From CAWHYG01 sp963833505 (GTDB taxonomy: Bacteria > Eisenbacteria > RBG-16-71-46 > CAIMUX01), in NCBI GenBank assembly GCA_963833505.1, contig CAWHYG010000015.1:62001-126000 (forward strand): a stretch of 64,000 bases of DNA, given 5' to 3'. Made by a program: the position numbers and the translations under genes. Shown piece after piece: positions 1 through 7,534 of this stretch. The notes beneath the pieces are model-generated. The model did not search any database, was not told the origin of the DNA, and saw only the letters and a program-made list of their open reading frames with translations. The first letter of the stretch is position 1, and each line of letters begins with the position of its first letter.

Positions 1-1
1 C

Positions 2-235
2 ACGCGCGGAATCACCTCCCTCGAACGGCACCTGATTGGTCTGACCGACGCCGACCGGCAGCGCTTCCGCGAGTCGTTGCTGGCGGTGGAGCCTAGAGCC
101 GTCTGCGCGGCGGCGACGGAGATCCTGCGACCCTCCGAGCGCGAGGCCCTCCAGGCGGTCTATGGGCCCCGAGAGAGGATCGAAGCAGCCAATCGGACGA
201 TCATGCCGCCGTTCGAGATCGTCGGATTGGAGTAG
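2..235 (+). CDS. M16C (presequence-protease-like) peptidase, C-terminal end only
   Basis: The frame is open from the left edge to a TAG at 233-235 and gives 77 residues. The segment reads GIT..E..LIGLTDADRQRFRESLLAVEP and ends in a VYGPRERIEAAN-type strand. This matches the last helical and strand elements of the M16C/insulinase-like peptidases (PreP/Cym1 type), whose tails carry a similar 'LxGITDEDRQRFRDxxLAVTPEDV' stretch. The metal site (HxxEH) would lie about 900 residues upstream, outside the window, so activity cannot be judged. Nothing on the plus strand follows it closely. Confidence 0.6.
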   Translation, partial: TRGITSLERHLIGLTDADRQRFRESLLAVEPRAVCAAATEILRPSEREALQAVYGPRERIEAANRTIMPPFEIVGLE

Positions 236-349
236 GACTCGGGGGCGGCAGGCCCGCTGGCGGCGCGGGAGTCGCTGGGCCGCGCCGCGCTGCTTGACGG
301 CCCCGGGTCGTCGTCCGCGCGGCGGCGTTCGGAGCCGACGAAGTGCGCG

Positions 350-601
350 CTACGCCGGCGGGGACACCGGCCGGCCAAGCCGCGCACGGCCGATCAGGGG
401 GCGGAGTTCCTCCATGGTCTGCTCCAGCCAACGGAGCCTCTCCGCCGGAGTCAGCCTCAGCCCGATCCGAGCCTGCCGCCGGGAGTGCCCTTCGAACCCG
501 CGGTCGAACCCGCCGGCTTCGCTTTGACTTCTCCCGTCGGGTGGCTCACGGTCTTGCTCATTACCCGCCGGTTGCATCCGATTCCCCTTCCTCGGGATCA
601 C
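350..601 (-). CDS. Small partner protein of nucleotidyltransferase
   Basis: An 83-residue protein. Its C-terminal half (LRLTPAERLRWLEQTMEELR) is the short helical signature of small proteins usually encoded beside AbiEii/MNT-like nucleotidyltransferases. The N-terminal 40 residues are polar and low in complexity. It starts inside the end of the nucleotidyltransferase gene (41-bp overlap; a second ATG at 577 gives 17 bp), so the two are probably translationally coupled. A role as the antitoxin-like partner is inferred from the arrangement only. Confidence 0.5.
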   Translation of the reverse strand: MIPRKGNRMQPAGNEQDREPPDGRSQSEAGGFDRGFEGHSRRQARIGLRLTPAERLRWLEQTMEELRPLIGRARLGRPVSPPA

Positions 602-1085
602 GCCGCAGCGCTTCCAACCCCGCGATGTCCTGCAGATCCATCGGCCGCCCCGCGAGTCGCTTGAGAGCGATCAAGTCGTCGAGCGAAACCAGTGTCGCCT
701 CCGTGCGCTCCAAAGGCACCCGGATGGCTCGCGCGTAGGCGACTTCGAAGGGCAGCGGCTCGGCCACGAAAATGTCCACTTCCAGGGCTGGATGCGCCGG
801 ACTCCACATGGAGAACACGGTGAGGCCTTTCTCATCCGCCCATCGCCTCCTCGTTGCCTCGTCGGCAAAAGAATCCGCGGCCACCGGGGCGCGAGGGCGA
901 TAACCAACGCTCTCGAGCGCGCGCATGGCCCGAAGAACGTTTTCACGCTCGAGATGCAGGACGAGGTCCAGGTCCGCGGTCGTGCGCAGCAGTCCGTGCA
1001 AGACGACGGCAACGCCCCCGACCACCAGATACCGGACCCCGGCGCGGTTGAGCGCGCTCAGAACGGTTTCGATCTCGCCGACCAT
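561..1085 (-). CDS. AbiEii/MNT-like nucleotidyltransferase
   Basis: A 174-residue protein of the minimal nucleotidyltransferase fold. The strand-loop VVGGVAVVLHG is followed by TTADLDLVL, giving the GG...DxD arrangement that binds nucleotide and metal. A further acidic residue lies in the LEVDIF strand, and a C-terminal helix reads LDDLIALKRLAGRPMDLQDI, typical of DUF6036/AbiEii-type proteins. The ATG at 1085 was chosen because GGGGAGG lies 8 bases upstream; the frame stays open further upstream but with unconvincing sequence. The gene overlaps the small downstream partner. Such pairs act as toxin-antitoxin or phage-defence modules in known cases; here that is inference. Confidence 0.75.
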   Translation of the reverse strand: MVGEIETVLSALNRAGVRYLVVGGVAVVLHGLLRTTADLDLVLHLERENVLRAMRALESVGYRPRAPVAADSFADEATRRRWADEKGLTVFSMWSPAHPALEVDIFVAEPLPFEVAYARAIRVPLERTEATLVSLDDLIALKRLAGRPMDLQDIAGLEALRRDPEEGESDATGG

Positions 1086-1401
1086 AGCCTGAGCCTCCCC
1101 AGAAACTGCTGTTTGAGGAAAAATAGCACCAGGGAGGCGGGGCCTGCCACCAGCGCCGACCGGGAGTGACCGGGAGCCCTTCCCGCGAGACGCGAGGGCG
1201 TCACTTCGGAAGGCGCCGGAGAGGAGGGCGCCCGGGGTGCCCGCAGGGTGCAAGGCCGGACTCGTAGGCAGACCTCCGAGAGCCCCTCCGGCTCCCGCAG
1301 GCCGGTTCGAGGAAGCGCGAGTCAATCCAGTCGGTCTCGGTCTTCACCAAATCGCGTGCGACTTGGTCAACGCATGGTCAGCAAGCTCTTTGTGGATGAC
1401 A
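1086..1401. other. Intergenic region, no gene seen
   Basis: Between the nucleotidyltransferase start and the end of the next minus-strand gene I find no convincing coding sequence, repeat or RNA. It should hold the promoter for the nucleotidyltransferase pair, but no clear -35/-10 elements stand out. Confidence 0.4.
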
Positions 1402-1674
1402 TCAGGGAGAGCACTCGCATTCGGAGCGTTCCGCAGCATTCCAGTGGTCAGCCACTCCTTCACCATTCAGGTTGCTCGGGATGCCATCCGCCATCTCGGT
1501 GTGGTAGTAGCTCATGGCATTGTATGCCCACCACCGGTCTTCACCCGGCTGCTGGCAGTAGAACGGATCGCGCTCTCCTGCCGAGCGCGCGGCCGTATCG
1601 ACGGGACCCGTGTTCCGCGCCTGTCCGGCGACGGCGAGAAACAGGAGCGAGGACGCAAGAGCAATGGTCTTCAT
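1402..1674 (-). CDS. Small secreted protein of unknown function
   Basis: A 90-residue protein with a clear signal peptide (MKTIALASSLLFLAVAGQA). The mature part is polar and contains three cysteines: one in the FYCQQPGED stretch and a CEC near the C-terminus. A WWAYNAMSYYH aromatic patch lies between them. The start follows a G-rich Shine-Dalgarno stretch about 10 bases upstream. I recognise no family. Disulphide formation after export is plausible from the cysteine placement. It stands alone, with non-coding sequence on both sides. Confidence 0.5.
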   Translation of the reverse strand: MKTIALASSLLFLAVAGQARNTGPVDTAARSAGERDPFYCQQPGEDRWWAYNAMSYYHTEMADGIPSNLNGEGVADHWNAAERSECECSP

Positions 1675-1983
1675 GTGCTGTCCCCCCCCTTTCTGGTCAG
1701 AGACCCGTTCCACCACCGGCGCGGCAGCGGCGCCCGCGACCTCACCCACCCGGTCTCCTCTACGCCGGAGCCCGATCTGGGACCGGAGACAAAATGATCC
1801 GGAGTTGGCAATCCGCTCCGGACCAACCAAGATTGCCCGCGGCATTCCGTCTCCCCTGGCGTACCGGTGCACCTTGGACCGGCACCATTACACTCCCGGA
1901 GTGGGCAGTGCGCAGCAGGAATCAGGTTCCCTGTCGCTTCCGACCCTCGGTCGCCCCTGTCAACCAGTGGCGGCCGTGCGACA
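1675..1983. other. Intergenic region, no gene seen
   Basis: About 300 bases upstream of the small secreted gene, reaching the decayed FlgD-like fragment. No convincing reading frame, repeat or RNA is visible. Confidence 0.35.
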
Positions 1984-2390
1984 TCACCGAACCTTCACCA
2001 CGCGAGCCGAGAGGTCGTGCCCACGGCCGACGACACTCTGGCCAGGTACACGCCGGGGATGACTTCGCGGGCCGCGCCGTCGCCGCCGTCCCAACCAAGA
2101 CGATGATCCCCGGAGCCGAGGAGGCCGGGCGAGAGGGTTCGGATCCGGCGACCGGTGACGTCCTCGATCCACGCTCAGATGGAGCCCGTCGCCGGCGGAT
2201 GAAAGCTCAACCGGGTGCTTCGGGTGAAGGGATTCGGCGCAACCTGCAAAGCAAACGCGCGGCTGCCCGTGGCCTCCTCGGCGCGCAGCGCTGCAGTTCG
2301 GGCGGGATCGTTCCGATCGGACGTCAAGACTGCCGATGATCCACGGATGCGCGGGATCGGAGACGTCCAGGCCGGACGCCGGCGTCATCC
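1984..2390 (-). pseudogene. Decayed LVIVD-repeat / FlgD-Ig C-terminal fragment
   Basis: Read on the minus strand, the segment starts with an LVIVD-like strand (GLDVSDPAHPWIIGSLDV). After a frame change it continues as a FlgD-Ig/type IX-like C-terminal module: PNPFTRSTRLSFHPPATG, an in-frame TGA, then WIEDVTGRRIRTL, LGWDGGDG and IPGVYLARV. At least one frameshift and one stop interrupt it, and nothing resembling the N-terminal part of such a protein lies upstream. This is a remnant of a secreted protein, related in architecture to the gene around 32 kb. Confidence 0.6.
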
Positions 2391-2471
2391 GGAGGGAGAT
2401 CCGGGACCCGGCCGGTGGACAGCCGGCCCGACTTCGCCGACCCGATATCGCTCGGCGGACCCGGCTGCAAA

Positions 2472-2480
2472 TGCTATAAT
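2472..2480 (+). promoter_or_regulatory. Extended -10 promoter for the papain-family gene
   Basis: TGCTATAAT is a perfect extended -10 element (TGn plus consensus TATAAT), 44 bases ahead of the ATG at 2524. No good -35 hexamer is present, as is usual for extended -10 promoters. A strong Shine-Dalgarno (AGGGAGG) precedes the ATG. Confidence 0.6.
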
Positions 2481-3534
2481 CGCTCTATCGATTTCCCACA
2501 CAACTTTTCACAGGGAGGCACACATGTCCAGCTCGCGGCCGCTCCAGGCAGTTTCTGGATGTCGACCCACGGTCTCTCCGTTTCTCAAGGCCTTGGTGCG
2601 CCTGCGCGTGGCTCGATGGGCCTGTGCTGCGGCCGCCCTCCTGGCGCTGCTTCTGCCGGCCGTAGGCGCCGGCGCGAACTGCGGAGCGCCGTCCTCCTAC
2701 ATGGTCGCCGGGGATCGCCCGCTCGCCAGCGCGGCCAATCCGGCAGCCGTCTACTGCAAGCTCCTGGGCTACGGCTATGAAACCGTCACCACGGACCGCG
2801 GCCAGGAGGGAATCTGCATCCTGCCCGACGGCCGGCGGGTCGACGCCTGGGCCTTCTTCCGGGGCACGGTTGCGCCGGAATACTCCTATTGCGCACGCCA
2901 CGGCTACCGGACTGAAGTCGTGGACCTGGGAGACGGGACCGCGACCGCGGAGTGCGCGGTCTGCAAGGACCAGCAGGGAAACGTCGTGGGAACCGCGGCC
3001 GATCTGATCGGATTGGACCAGGCGGCCGGCCTCGAGGCGCCGGTCCCTCCGGGGTCCACCCCGTCGGAGCCAGTCTCGCCTGGATCCACTCCAACGGCGC
3101 CGGTCCCGGCTGCTCCGGCGGCGCCGGTGGCTGAGCCTGAGGGAAGAAGCCTCCCCGGGCGCGCCGGAACACAGGGATCCGGCCTCGCTCTGCCGTCGTC
3201 GTTCGACTGGCGGCAGCAGAATGGTTGCACTCCGATCAAGGACCAGGGGGGATGCGGCAGCTGCTGGGCCTTCAGCACGGTGGCGCCCTTGGAATGCAAC
3301 ATCCTGATCAAGGACCACGTGGTGGAGGATTTGTCCGAGCAGTGGCTGGTGAGCTGCAACCAGGACGGCTGGAGCTGCGGCGGAGGCCAGTACGCGCACA
3401 ACTATCACATCTGGAAGACGGATCCCTGCGGCGGCACCGGCCCGGTCCTCGAGCGCGACTTTCCCTACGCGGCCGAGGATCTTCCCTGCAGCTGCCCCTA
3501 TCCCCACCAGGCCCAGTACATCCCGGAATCGTGG

Positions 3535-3542
3535 GCCTATAT
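3535..3542. repeat. Target-site duplication, left copy
   Basis: GCCTATAT immediately left of the insertion sequence, identical to the copy at 4965-4972. Eight base pairs is the usual duplication length of ISL3-family elements. Confidence 0.95.
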
Positions 3543-3563
3543 GGCTCCTCTCGAATTTCCGTG
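3543..3563 (+). repeat. Left terminal inverted repeat of the ISL3 element
   Basis: Starts GGCTCCTCTCGA and matches 18 of 21 bases of the right end in inverted orientation. The mismatches are at positions 4, 13 and 16 of the repeat. Confidence 0.9.
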
Positions 3564-3665
3564 CTGAAAGGGCTTGGGGCCGGAATGTGCTGGTGAGAGC
3601 AGGGTTGCAAAGAGAAAGCTCCTGGTTTTCCATGGTGCCTTCTTCGTCCAAGAAGGAGGGCACGG

Positions 3666-4934
3666 ATGGGTGGCCAGGAGCAAAGAGACGTTCTCAGAAA
3701 CGTCTGGGGTCTGCAAGGGTTTGCGGTGGTGGAAGTCGAGACCGAGGAGGCGGCCGTGGCCGGGCGGCCACCGATCAAACTTATCCGGATTCGAGATTTG
3801 CGTGAGGGGCACCAGTGTCCGGAGTGTGGGAAAAGCCATCGCGAGTTGGCGTTCCAGGAGGCGGAGGAGCGGCGCTGGCGGGAGCGGTCGATGGGCGACT
3901 TCGAGAGCTGGGTGGTCTACACGCCTTGGCGCGTGTTCTGTTGCGGTGGGACCCGGGTGGAGCGGATGCCCTGGGAGTCTCCCGGCCACCGGATGACCCG
4001 GCACTTCTTCGAGTTGATCGTCGGTCTTTGCCGTCGCCTGGCGATCTCGGAGGTCGCGCGCATGGCGAGGCTTTCCTGGGACACGGTGGCGCGGTTGGAC
4101 AAGGAGTCGATCGAGCTGGCGCTGGGAGGGCCCGCTCCCTCTCTGGACGGCTTGCGCTGGATCGGAGTGGACGAGGTCTCCCGGACCGGCGGACATGTCT
4201 ACTTCACGGTGGTGACGGACCTGGAAACGGGCAAGGTGGTGTGGATCGGTGAAGGAAAGAAGGAGGAGACGCTGCTGGCCTTCTTCCGGGAGCTCGGGCC
4301 GAAAGGCCGGCGGAAGATCATCGGGGTGGTGAGTGATCTGAGCCAGGCCTATCGCAACGCGATTGATCGCGCCGTTCCCCACGCCATTCACTTGCTCGAC
4401 CGGTTCCACATCATCAAGTGGGTGAACGAGGCGGTGGACGAGATCCGGCGCGAGACTTTCGGGGCCGCACCGAAGGATGATCTCGGACGAACCCTCAAGG
4501 TGAAGAAGTGGATGCTGCTCATGGCGCGGGAGGCCCTTGATCTCTCGTCCAAACGTCTCCTCGGGCGATTGCTCACGCGCAACCGTCAGCTGGAGCGGGC
4601 TTACCTCTTGAAGGAGAATCTCCGCGGGATCTTCCACTACCCGTGGGTCCGTCTGGGAGCGCTCCGCAATGCACTTCTCACCTGGTGCCACATGGCCATC
4701 TACAGCCGGCTGCGGCCGCTGGTAAAGATCGGCTACCGTATCCGCGACAACCTGGACAAGTTGATGGGTGGGTTCGAGCACGGAATCAAGATGGGGCTGG
4801 TCGAGTCGATCAACGGCATTATCGGCCAGATACGCCGCCGCGCTCATGGGTTCCGGGATCCCGAGTACTTCAAACTGAAGATCTACCAACGGTGCTCTCT
4901 CGATCATGACCCCTGGGCCCAGGTCATCCTATGA
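3666..4934 (+). CDS. tnp: ISL3-family transposase
   Basis: A 422-residue DDE transposase of the ISL3 family. It has an N-terminal zinc-finger-like part (HQCPECGKSH, with CC near residue 90), a helix-turn-helix stretch around LAISEVARMARLSWDTV, and the catalytic residues in IGVDEVS (first Asp), GVVSDLSQAY (second Asp) and GLVESINGIIG (Glu). The closing RRRAHGFRDPEYFKLKIY stretch is characteristic of the family. The ATG follows GGAGG at five bases. Length and motifs are complete, so it is probably active. It lies inside the terminal repeats and ends 10 bases before the right one begins. Confidence 0.95.
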   Translation: MGGQEQRDVLRNVWGLQGFAVVEVETEEAAVAGRPPIKLIRIRDLREGHQCPECGKSHRELAFQEAEERRWRERSMGDFESWVVYTPWRVFCCGGTRVERMPWESPGHRMTRHFFELIVGLCRRLAISEVARMARLSWDTVARLDKESIELALGGPAPSLDGLRWIGVDEVSRTGGHVYFTVVTDLETGKVVWIGEGKKEETLLAFFRELGPKGRRKIIGVVSDLSQAYRNAIDRAVPHAIHLLDRFHIIKWVNEAVDEIRRETFGAAPKDDLGRTLKVKKWMLLMAREALDLSSKRLLGRLLTRNRQLERAYLLKENLRGIFHYPWVRLGALRNALLTWCHMAIYSRLRPLVKIGYRIRDNLDKLMGGFEHGIKMGLVESINGIIGQIRRRAHGFRDPEYFKLKIYQRCSLDHDPWAQVIL

Positions 4935-4943
4935 GCTTGATTC

Positions 4944-4964
4944 CACGGGAAATCGAGAGGCGCC
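4944..4964 (-). repeat. Right terminal inverted repeat of the ISL3 element
   Basis: Inverted counterpart of 3543-3563; the element ends at 4964, directly against the second target-site copy. Confidence 0.9.
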
Positions 4965-4972
4965 GCCTATAT
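4965..4972. repeat. Target-site duplication, right copy
   Basis: GCCTATAT, identical to 3535-3542. Reading resumes here in the protease frame (AYIAFNGN). Confidence 0.95.
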
Positions 4973-6622
4973 CGCCTTCAACGGCAACATCCCGCCCGTC
5001 GACTCCATCAAGGCCGCCATCGTGCAATACGGTCCGGTCTCCATCGGCATGGCCGCTACGGGGGCCTTCGACTATTACAGCGGTGGCATCCTGAGCGACT
5101 GCGGCCACACTTCCATCAACCATGACGTGGCCCTCGTGGGCTGGGACGACAGCCAGGGACCGGCCGGCGTGTGGTTCCTGCGCAACTCCTGGGGAACAGG
5201 CTGGGGCGAAGGCGGCTACATGCGCATCCCCTACGGATGCGACATGGTCGGATATCAGGCGGCCCGGGTGGACTATCGGGGACTCCGTCCATTCAAGTTC
5301 AGCTTTGCCAGCGTCGCGGCCTCCGAACCGGAGGGCAACGGCACGGCCTACTTCGCCGGCACGGTCACCAGCATCAGCAAGGTGGCTGACGTGATCACCC
5401 TCTCAACCTCCGAGTCGGGCGGCTGGCCGATCGATTTCCAGGTGCAGGGCGACCCGGCCTACTACCAGAGTTATGCCCTGCATCTGGCTCCGGGACAGGC
5501 AACGGGGATCACGGTCCGCGTCCGCACCGACGACGTGAAGCGGCTGGGCGCGGGTATTCTCTCCGGAACGTCGGCCAACACCGGCCGGTTGCTGCAGGCC
5601 CGGCTCAACGTGTTCAACGTTGCGCCGTCGATCCTTCTGGTGGACGACGACAACGGAGCGCACTGGGATACTCCGTTCATCCAGGGTCTCGGCCAGCTCG
5701 GCGACCTCTATGTGAGAGTCGACGCCAGCAGCGGCCCGGTGCAGCTTGCCGGATATGACGCGGTCATCTGGGCGACCGGATACCTGGTCTCGCCCTTGAA
5801 CCAGTCCGAGATGAACGCGCTGATGACCTATCTGGACGCGGGCGGGACCCTCTTCCTCTCGAGCATGGATCTCTTGACCGGCCTGACCCTGCCGAACACC
5901 TTCGTGACGAAATATCTCGGGGTGCAGAGCTGGACCATCAACACCCGCGCCAACAGCGCGATCGGAGTCAGCGGCGACCCCATCACCTCCGGGATGAACA
6001 TGTCGTTGAACTGGCCGACGAACGGGGCCAACCGGGTGGACACGGTGAACCCGGGCTCGGGCGCCTCGGCCATCTTCTACTCCGAGACGGGACACCCGGC
6101 GGCCGTGCGCTACGACAGCGGCACGTTTCGGACTGTCTTCAACTCGATCGCGCAGAACGCCATGCCGACGGACAACCCCAACCCGAACAACTCGAACACG
6201 GTCATCCAGAACACGCTGGATTGGCTTCTGCGAATGCAGCCGACCGGTGTCGAGTCGGCGCAGTCTCAGCGGTCGGCGCCTGATCTCTGGACCAGGCCGA
6301 ATCCCACCAAGGGAGCGGCCGAGATCGGCTTCTCCCTCGAGACCAGCGTGCCGCGGATCAGCCTCTCGGTGGTGGATGCCGGAGGCCGGGTGGTGCGCAA
6401 TCTCGTCGGCGGACCGACCACCGCCGGCAGTCACCGGATCAACTGGGACGGACGGGACGACTCCGGGTACCCCGTCCCCGCGGGGTGTTATTTCGCTCGG
6501 TTGGACACTTCAACGGGAGTCCGGAGCAGCCGGATCATCGTCGTGAACTAGGTTCGAAGGGCGGTCGGCGCGCGCGGTGCTTCCGCCCTGGAACGACCCT
6601 CGGTCAAGCACCGCGCGACATG

Positions 6623-6657
6623 GGCGGCCCTCTTCGTCTCGGGGGGGGCCGCCTTTT
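6623..6657. terminator. Intrinsic terminator between convergent genes
   Basis: GGCGGCCC at 6623-6630 pairs perfectly with GGGCCGCC at 6646-6653, followed by TTTT on the plus strand. It lies between the end of the protease gene and the convergent membrane-protein gene. Confidence 0.7.
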
Positions 6658-7222
6658 ACCGACCCAGGTCCGCCCAGCGGGCCATGATCTTGCTGTCCTT
6701 GTTGAACCATCGCAGAAATGCCACCCCATAGATGAGGACGCAGTACACGACCGTCGTGAAGACGAGGGCCAGAAGCGCTGGCCGTGGCGCCAGCTCGAAC
6801 GGGTAGGTCAGCCAGAGGACGAAGGGACAGAGAGCGCTGCTAAGGCCCAGGGCCAGAAACACCAGGGCCCGTGGTTTGCTGTAGCCGACCCACGCGTCCT
6901 TCCGGCACCGTTGCCAGGCGACCTCCCACTCGGAGCTTCTGGTCACGATGAGGTAGCTCGCAAGGGTCCGGAGCATGACCCCCAACTGGTGTGCCCACAG
7001 AAAGAGAAGAAGGAGCAGCAGCTGGTTCAGGGCGATGGCGGCGAAGCGGAAGGCCCCTATCGGCGTGGCGCTTACGGGCGTGTCTTTCGGAACGACCCAT
7101 GCCATGATCACACCAAAGAGAGTGATCGCAATGGTTGTGAGCAACAGCTGTTGGTTGACGATTTGATTGATCTCGGTATGGATCTTCGTCACGTCGCCCG
7201 GCGTCGGCTTCGGAAGTGTCAT
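6656..7222 (-). CDS. Four-helix membrane protein of unknown function
   Basis: A 188-residue protein. A short polar N-terminal helix (PGDVTKIHTEINQIVNQQ) precedes four hydrophobic segments, at about residues 25-45, 55-85, 120-145 and 150-172. The third and fourth are separated by a short hydrophilic turn. The ATG at 7222 was chosen because GGAGG lies five bases upstream; the longer upstream frame has no membrane or domain character. I recognise no family. It is transcribed divergently from the large GAF/HD gene across a 312-base region, so the two might share regulation. Confidence 0.75.
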   Translation of the reverse strand: MTLPKPTPGDVTKIHTEINQIVNQQLLLTTIAITLFGVIMAWVVPKDTPVSATPIGAFRFAAIALNQLLLLLLFLWAHQLGVMLRTLASYLIVTRSSEWEVAWQRCRKDAWVGYSKPRALVFLALGLSSALCPFVLWLTYPFELAPRPALLALVFTTVVYCVLIYGVAFLRWFNKDSKIMARWADLGR

Positions 7223-7534
7223 GTGCACCTCCAGTGCATGGATCGCTCGGTCCCGTCGCTCCGGTTCCGCGATCCGATCCGTGGCGAACCGGAGCGGTTG
7301 TACCATAGCGCTCCAGCCCGACGAGGTCATCCACTTCTTGAACCGGTATGGACGGGACGGGTCGGTCCAGACCGGCTCGACGGCCACGCCCCGCGGACGT
7401 TGCCAGTCCGGCCCGAATGTAGGTTGATTTTCGAGGCCAACCGGTGTATGCTTCTTGTCGTGATGCGTGCGCCGTTCCCGGCACCAGTGGTCCGGATTCG
7501 GATGGGGGTTGTACGGCATCGTGCGGAGGTCTCC
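7223..7534. other. Divergent intergenic region
   Basis: Separates two divergent genes of unknown function. Both flanking starts have strong Shine-Dalgarno sequences. I see no clear sigma-70 or sigma-54 promoter and no repeats. Confidence 0.4.

Larger units (their letters stand above)
3543..4964 (+). mobile_element. Complete ISL3-family insertion sequence, 1422 bp
   Basis: The element is bounded by 21-bp terminal inverted repeats: 3543-3563 begins GGCTCCTCTCGA and ends CCGTG; the complement of 4944-4964 begins GGCGCCTCTCGA and ends CCGTG. Eighteen of 21 positions agree. Perfect 8-bp direct repeats flank it. A single full-length transposase occupies most of the length. The intact ends, intact transposase and unmutated target duplication indicate a recent transposition into the papain-family gene. 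Confidence 0.95.
2524..6551 (+). pseudogene. Secreted papain-family (C1) protease, interrupted by an ISL3 element
   Basis: The 5' part (2524 to 3542) encodes a signal peptide with a hydrophobic AAALLALLLPAVGAG core, a Cys-rich DUF333-like domain (about residues 55-160), a Pro/Ala linker and the start of a C1 peptidase with the nucleophile motif DQGGCGSCWAFS. The 3' part (from 4973) carries the catalytic His (NHDVALVGW) and Asn (RNSWGTGWGEGGY), a long beta-rich region and a C-terminal FlgD-Ig/type IX-like module (NPTKGAAEI, INWDGRDD, PAGCYFARL). Removing the insertion and one copy of the 8-bp duplication leaves 2598 bases in one frame, an intact 865-residue protein. The interruption therefore looks recent. 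The truncated product would lack the catalytic His and Asn. Confidence 0.9.

Noticed and set aside
6485..7534. 350-codon N-terminal extension of the GAF/HD protein
   Set aside because: Would run through the protease end, a terminator and a divergent gene. The ATG at 7535 has a strong Shine-Dalgarno and the extension has no protein-like features.
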